Positions 60,152 to 64,000 of a DNA stretch of 64,000 bases are shown in pieces. Position numbers and translations under genes: made by a program. This DNA comes from an uncultured Caulobacteraceae bacterium (GTDB taxonomy: Bacteria > Pseudomonadota > Alphaproteobacteria > Caulobacterales > Caulobacteraceae), in the NCBI GenBank assembly GCA_903872075.1, contig CAIQJF010000039.1, positions 1 through 64,000 on the forward strand, given 5' to 3'. The notes beneath the pieces are model-generated. The model saw only the letters and a program-made list of their open reading frames with translations, made no database searches and was not told the origin of the DNA. How positions within the stretch are numbered: the stretch's first letter is position 1; every line of letters starts with the position of its first letter.

Positions 60152-61218
60152 GCGCGCCGACGCCGACCGCGAGTCCCGCCCTCGACGCCTGGCGCGAGCT
60201 GGTCGACATGGACCGGCTGCAGGCCTGGATGGATTCCAAGGGCCTGGAGTCCGGGCCGCTGCTGGACGCCGCCCGCCCGCCCGGCGGCACCCAGAATATC
60301 CTGCTGAAATTCCGGCGCGGCGAACGCTGGTTCATGCTGCGCCGCCCGCCCCTGGCCCCGCGCTTCAACGGCAGTGAGACCATGCGCCGCGAGGCCCGGG
60401 TGCTGGGCGCCCTGGCCGACACCGACGTGCCGCATCCGCGCCTGATCGCCGCCTGTCCGGAGGAGGACGTGCTGGGCGCGGCCTTCTATCTCATGGAGCC
60501 CATCGACGGCTTCAACGCCACCGTCGGCCTGCCGCCGCTGCACGCCGGCGATCCGGCCATCCGTCGCGAGATGGGCTTCGCCCTGGTGGACGGCATCGCC
60601 GCCCTCGGCCGCGTGGACCATGTGGCCGCCGGGCTCGCCGATTTCGGCCGCGCCGACGGCTTCCTGGAGCGCCAGGTCGGGCGCTGGAAAAAGCAGCTGG
60701 CCAGCTACGCCGAATATGACGGCTGGGCCGGTCCCGGCGAGATAGAGGGGATCGACAAGGTCGGCGACTGGCTCGACGCCCACCGCCCCGCCGAGTTCAA
60801 GCCCGGCCTGATCCACGGCGACTATCACCTGGCCAATGTGCTCTTCCGCTATGACGGACCCCGGCTGGCGGCCATCGTCGACTGGGAGCTGACCACCGTC
60901 GGCGATCCCCTCCTCGACCTGGGCTGGATCCTCGCCACCTGGCCGCTGGAGGATCGTCCTGCCACCACCAGCACCTCGGTGACGCCCTGGGAGGGTTTCC
61001 CCAAGGCCGAGGAGCTGGTCGAGCGCTACGCCGGCCAGACCACGCGGGATTTGAGCCACATGACCTGGTACGCGGTCCTGGCCTGCTACAAGCTCGGCAT
61101 CATCCTCGAAGGCACCCATGCCCGCGCCGCCGCCGGCAAGGCGGAGAAGGCCACGGGCGACGCCCTGCACGCCCAGACCCTGGGACTGTTCCAGCGCGCC
61201 CTGACGTGGATTTCGTAA
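60148..61218 (+). CDS. APH-type phosphotransferase family protein
   Basis: A 356-residue kinase-like protein of the aminoglycoside-phosphotransferase fold. Signature elements are the catalytic loop LIHGDYHLANVLF and the metal-binding IVDWELTTVGDPLLDLGW. This subgroup accompanies acyl-CoA catabolism and resembles the N-terminal part of ACAD10/11, which phosphorylates 4-hydroxyacyl-CoA. A role in hydroxy-acid breakdown is therefore plausible. Coupled to the VOC gene by a 4-bp overlap. A longer frame upstream is a shadow. Confidence 0.9.
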   Translation: MSAPTPTASPALDAWRELVDMDRLQAWMDSKGLESGPLLDAARPPGGTQNILLKFRRGERWFMLRRPPLAPRFNGSETMRREARVLGALADTDVPHPRLIAACPEEDVLGAAFYLMEPIDGFNATVGLPPLHAGDPAIRREMGFALVDGIAALGRVDHVAAGLADFGRADGFLERQVGRWKKQLASYAEYDGWAGPGEIEGIDKVGDWLDAHRPAEFKPGLIHGDYHLANVLFRYDGPRLAAIVDWELTTVGDPLLDLGWILATWPLEDRPATTSTSVTPWEGFPKAEELVERYAGQTTRDLSHMTWYAVLACYKLGIILEGTHARAAAGKAEKATGDALHAQTLGLFQRALTWIS

Positions 61219-61243
61219 GACTAACAATTGTTTGGAGGAAGCC

Positions 61244-62332
61244 TTGAACAAGGTTCTCATCGTCGGGGCCAGCGGCGTGATCGGCGCCGCGGCCGTGGAT
61301 CATTTCGCGTCCCTTCCGGGCTGGAAGGTGACCGGCCTTTCGCGCCGCCGCCCTGACGTTGAGCCGGGAACGGTCTTTGAGCACGTCTCGGTCGACCTCA
61401 ATGACGCGGCCGCCTGCGCCGCGGCGGCGGCCGGGTTCACGGATGTCACCCACGTGATCTACGCCGCCCTCTATGAGAAGCCCGGCCTGGTCGCCGGCTG
61501 GTATGAGCAGGACCAGATGCAGACCAACCTGGCCATGATGCGCAACCTGATGGCGCCGCTCCTGGCCGCGGCCAAGGGACTGCGCCACGTCAGCGTGCTG
61601 CAGGGGACCAAGGCCTATGGCGCGCACGTCCATCGCATGGCCGTCCCGGCCCGCGAGAGCCAGTCGCGCGACCCGCACGACAATTTTTACTGGCTGCAGG
61701 AGGACTATATCCGCGGCGCCCAGAAGGGGGCGGACTGGACCTTCACCATCTGGCGCCCGCAGGTGGTGTTCGGCGGCGCGCTCGGCGTGGCCATGAACCT
61801 GATCCCGGTCCTGGGCGCCTACGCCGCCATCTGCCGTGAACTCAGCGAGCCCTTCTATTGCCCGGGCGAGCAGGACAACATCATCGAGGCGGTGGACACC
61901 GATCTCATCGCCAGGGCCCTGGCCTGGGCCGCCGAGGCGCCGGCCGCCAAGGGCGAGATCTTCAACATCACTAACGGCGATGTGATGGTCTGGCAGAACG
62001 TCTGGCCGGCCATCGCTAAGGCCGTCCGCCTGGCGCCCGCCTTCGGCAAGCCCCTGTCCCTGGCCGAGTTCATGCCCGCCAACGCCGCGGTCTGGGACCG
62101 GGTGGTGATGAAATACGACCTGCGGCCGACCAAGATGGCCGATCTGCTCGGGGAGTCGCACCACTACGCCGACCTGCTGTTCTCCTGGGGCGCCACGACC
62201 CTGCCGGGCTCGACCCTGGTCTCCACCATCAAGCTGCGCCAGGCGGGCTTCGGCGACTGCGAGGATACGGAAGTTATGTTCGCCAAGTGGCTGAAAAAAC
62301 TCGTCGATCGCAATATTCTGCCGACACCCTGA
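61244..62332 (+). CDS. SDR family NAD(P)-dependent reductase, PRISE-like
   Basis: A 362-residue extended SDR. The cofactor motif is VLIVGASGVIGAAAVD at the N terminus, and the active-site text NFYWLQEDYI resembles the progesterone-5-beta-reductase/iridoid-synthase (PRISE) group, which reduces activated enones. The start is taken as TTG at 61244, with GGAGG five bases before it; an earlier TTG overlaps the ribosome site. It sits between the phosphotransferase and the MDR reductase, suggesting reduction of an unsaturated carbonyl or CoA ester. Confidence 0.88.
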   Translation: MNKVLIVGASGVIGAAAVDHFASLPGWKVTGLSRRRPDVEPGTVFEHVSVDLNDAAACAAAAAGFTDVTHVIYAALYEKPGLVAGWYEQDQMQTNLAMMRNLMAPLLAAAKGLRHVSVLQGTKAYGAHVHRMAVPARESQSRDPHDNFYWLQEDYIRGAQKGADWTFTIWRPQVVFGGALGVAMNLIPVLGAYAAICRELSEPFYCPGEQDNIIEAVDTDLIARALAWAAEAPAAKGEIFNITNGDVMVWQNVWPAIAKAVRLAPAFGKPLSLAEFMPANAAVWDRVVMKYDLRPTKMADLLGESHHYADLLFSWGATTLPGSTLVSTIKLRQAGFGDCEDTEVMFAKWLKKLVDRNILPTP

Positions 62333-62378
62333 CCGGCCGTCGGCCCGCTGAAATCCAACCCAGAACGAAAGATCGCCC

Positions 62379-63362
62379 ATGACCGCCAGCCGTGAGATCC
62401 ACCTTGTCCGCCGCCCGGACGGCATCCCCAAGCCCGACGACTTCGCCGTGGTTCCCGCCGTGGTCGCCGATCCGGCCGAAGGCGAGGTGCTGGTCCAGAA
62501 CGTGCTGATGTCGGTGGACCCCTATATGCGGCCGCGCTTCAACGGCGATCAGGCGCTGGGCGAGGCCCTGATCGGCTCCGGCATCGGCAGGGTCATCGCC
62601 AGCCGCAATCCGCGTTTCGCGCAGGGCGACATGGTCCGTCACGGCGCGGGCATGCGCGAGCATTTCCTCAGCGACGGCCGGGGGTTACAGATCATTGTTC
62701 CCGATCCCGACCTGCCGCTCTCGGTCCATATGCACGCCCTCGGCGGCACGGGACTCACCGCCTACGGCGGACTCTTGGACACCGGCAAGCTCAAGGACGG
62801 CGAGCAGGTGTTCGTCTCCACGGCCGGCGGCGCCGTGGGCTCGGTCGTGGCCCAGATCGCCAGGATCAAGGGCTGCTATGTGGTCGGTTCCACCGGCGAT
62901 GACACTAAGGCCGCCTGGCTGCGAGATGAGGCGGGCCTCGACGCGGTGATCAACTACAAGACCCAGCCGCTGCGCGAGGCCCTCACCGCCGCCACCCCAA
63001 AGGGGATCGATGTCTATTTCGAGAACGTCGGCGGCGCCCATCTGGACGCGGCCCTCACTCGCATGAACCAGGGCGGCCGGATCCCCGTCTGCGGCATGAT
63101 CTCCACCTACAACGGCGGCGGCGAGGGTGTGCGAAACCTCTTCCTGCTGATCTATGGCCGCATCAACATGCAGGGCTTCGTCGCCAGCGACTTCGGCCAC
63201 CTCAACAGCCAGTTCGTGTCCGACATGACCGGCTGGCTGAAGAGCGGCCGGATCAAATATCAGGAGACCATCCTCGAGGGCTTCGAACGCGCGCCAGAGG
63301 GCCTGATCGGCCTCTTCGAGGGCCGCAACGCCGGCAAGATGATCATCCGCGTCGCGGACTGA
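62379..63362 (+). CDS. NADP-dependent MDR oxidoreductase (zinc-free enone reductase)
   Basis: A 327-residue medium-chain reductase of the leukotriene-B4/prostaglandin-reductase and CurA group. Motifs: MSVDPYMRPRFNG, GTGLTAYGGLLDTGKLKDGE, cofactor loop VSTAGGAVGSVVAQIAR and FENVGGAHLDAAL. These enzymes reduce C=C bonds next to a carbonyl with NADPH. No zinc-ligand set is present. It ends the catabolic operon; a hairpin follows. Confidence 0.92.
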   Translation: MTASREIHLVRRPDGIPKPDDFAVVPAVVADPAEGEVLVQNVLMSVDPYMRPRFNGDQALGEALIGSGIGRVIASRNPRFAQGDMVRHGAGMREHFLSDGRGLQIIVPDPDLPLSVHMHALGGTGLTAYGGLLDTGKLKDGEQVFVSTAGGAVGSVVAQIARIKGCYVVGSTGDDTKAAWLRDEAGLDAVINYKTQPLREALTAATPKGIDVYFENVGGAHLDAALTRMNQGGRIPVCGMISTYNGGGEGVRNLFLLIYGRINMQGFVASDFGHLNSQFVSDMTGWLKSGRIKYQETILEGFERAPEGLIGLFEGRNAGKMIIRVAD

Positions 63363-63368
63363 ATGACG

Positions 63369-63398
63369 CGGGGCTGCGGTTGGAAAACCGCGGCCCCG
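63369..63398. terminator. Hairpin between convergent genes
   Basis: CGGGGC-T-GCGGTT (63369-63381), GGAA tetraloop, AACCGC-G-GCCCCG (63386-63398): a 13-bp stem with one mismatch, placed between the convergent MDR and PEPxxWA-CTERM genes. It can act for both strands, although no long T-run follows. Confidence 0.6.
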
Positions 63399-63413
63399 GC
63401 CGATCGATCGGGT

Positions 63414-64000
63414 TTAGACGGTCGCCGTGGCCGCGCGCCGCTTCGATCCGCGAACCAGGCCGCCGACGACGCCGAAGCCGACGAGCATCATCGCCCAGGT
63501 TGCCGGTTCCGGCAGGGCCGCCACCGACTGCTCGGTGAAGCCGGGCAGGTCGGTGTCGGTGAAGCCGATCACGTAGAACTTGTTCTCGCCGGCCACGCCG
63601 GGAACGAAGTCGTTGTCGTTGGCGATATAGAGCGTGTGCTCCAGGACGCCGTTCAGGGTCACGTCCTGGCCGAAGGCCATGCCCTCGATCTTGGCCGGGA
63701 TCTGGTCGCTGGTGATGCCGTTGGCGTTGAGTAGTGTCACCAGGTTGAGGAACGGCTGCGAGGGCTTGGCGACGGCCGCGTTCGCCGCGGCGGCGCCGTT
63801 CAGGCTGGTGATGTCCGTGGCGCCGTTGAGGTCGATCTTGAAGATCTGCTTCACCCCGGCCGAGTCGCCGTTGCCCAGGCCGCTGCCGTCACGCTCGTCC
63901 ACCAGGAACTGATGGCTGTTGAGCGCCACGATCTCGCTGACGCCCGAACCCGTGGTCAGCTTGTAGCCGTACTCGTGGGTCACGCCGGTGGCGATATCGA
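63414..64000 (-). CDS. Phytase-esterase-like PEPxxWA-CTERM protein (partial, 5' end outside window)
   Basis: The last 195 residues of an exported protein whose frame stays open to the window edge. The text SEIVALNSHQFLVDERDGSG, VKQIFKIDL and IEGMAFGQDVTLNGVLEHTL is typical of the 'esterase-like activity of phytase' family, a beta-propeller. The sorting tail is LPEPATWAMMLVGFGVVG with basic RGSKRR. It is the fifth PEPxxWA-CTERM protein of this window. Enzymatic activity is unproven for most members. Confidence 0.85.
   Translation of the reverse strand, partial: DIATGVTHEYGYKLTTGSGVSEIVALNSHQFLVDERDGSGLGNGDSAGVKQIFKIDLNGATDITSLNGAAAANAAVAKPSQPFLNLVTLLNANGITSDQIPAKIEGMAFGQDVTLNGVLEHTLYIANDNDFVPGVAGENKFYVIGFTDTDLPGFTEQSVAALPEPATWAMMLVGFGVVGGLVRGSKRRAATATV

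Noticed and set aside
1..64000. CRISPR array, tRNA, rRNA, prophage or integrative element
   Set aside because: I found no regularly spaced repeats, cloverleaf sequences, phage structural genes, integrases or transposases.
1..64000. CtrA boxes (TTAA-N7-TTAA), expected in Caulobacterales
   Set aside because: No full-length match was found by eye at the TTAA sites examined; this does not argue against the taxonomic guess.

Overview
The window is GC-rich, densely packed bacterial chromosome with no rRNA, tRNA, CRISPR array, transposase or phage gene that I can see. Several features point to an alphaproteobacterium, most likely Caulobacterales (Phenylobacterium/Caulobacter-like). These are two CYP153-type P450s, many Rieske oxygenases, PEPxxWA-CTERM proteins, a CHASE2 cyclase, RcnB-family proteins, Tat-exported enzymes and one good match to the Caulobacter housekeeping promoter. 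The taxonomic call is inference from gene content and style.

Layout. 1-5.1 kb: the 3' end of an unknown gene, then a minus-strand run of K+ channel/RCK protein, NHL beta-propeller, ABM monooxygenase-like protein and amidohydrolase, followed by a GNAT gene and a small basic protein. 5.2-9.5 kb: a TauE exporter and a Tat-exported aminotransferase (minus) diverge from a Tat-exported flavin amine oxidase and a c-type cytochrome (plus). The last two look like a periplasmic amine-oxidising pair. 9.7-14.7 kb: remains of a type I secretion locus. The ABC gene (plus) and TolC gene (minus) run into each other at about 11.29 kb, both lack their 3' ends and no membrane-fusion gene is present. A TPR-sulfotransferase gene follows.

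14.7-28.7 kb: the oxygenase region. It holds an isonitrile-hydratase-like gene divergent from its GlxA-type regulator and a CYP153. Next is a minus-strand operon resembling the biphenyl upper pathway (Rieske alpha, beta, dihydrodiol dehydrogenase, extradiol dioxygenase). Divergent from it are two alpha-only Rieske oxygenases followed by a CHASE2 adenylate cyclase, then an exported protein and a second CYP153. A perfect FNR/FixK-type box lies between the two Rieske operons. No ferredoxin reductase is encoded here. A small P450-type ferredoxin sits alone at 47.9 kb.

28.7-38.5 kb: a translationally coupled penicillin acylase/aldose epimerase pair, an exported amidohydrolase, an EVE-domain/uracil-DNA glycosylase pair, a porin, and an envelope operon (lipoprotein, CsbD, two RcnB-like proteins). 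38.6-47.9 kb: a Baeyer-Villiger monooxygenase, four PEPxxWA-CTERM genes, small exported proteins, GNAT and HTH proteins, with a second FNR-type box. 47.9-54.9 kb: the ferredoxin and a tightly overlapping operon of DUF2126/transglutaminase, ATP-grasp/alpha-E fusion and transglutaminase, whose first gene apparently starts with CTG. 55-63.4 kb: an alpha/beta hydrolase, an FMN glutamate-synthase-like protein and a CoA-linked catabolic operon (two crotonases, VOC protein, APH-like kinase, PRISE-like SDR, MDR reductase). The window ends inside a phytase-esterase-like PEPxxWA-CTERM gene.

Overall the region suggests an aerobic degrader of aromatic, alkane or terpenoid/steroid-type substrates: P450, Rieske and Baeyer-Villiger oxygenases feed dehydrogenation, ring cleavage and CoA-dependent steps. 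The substrates cannot be fixed from sequence alone.
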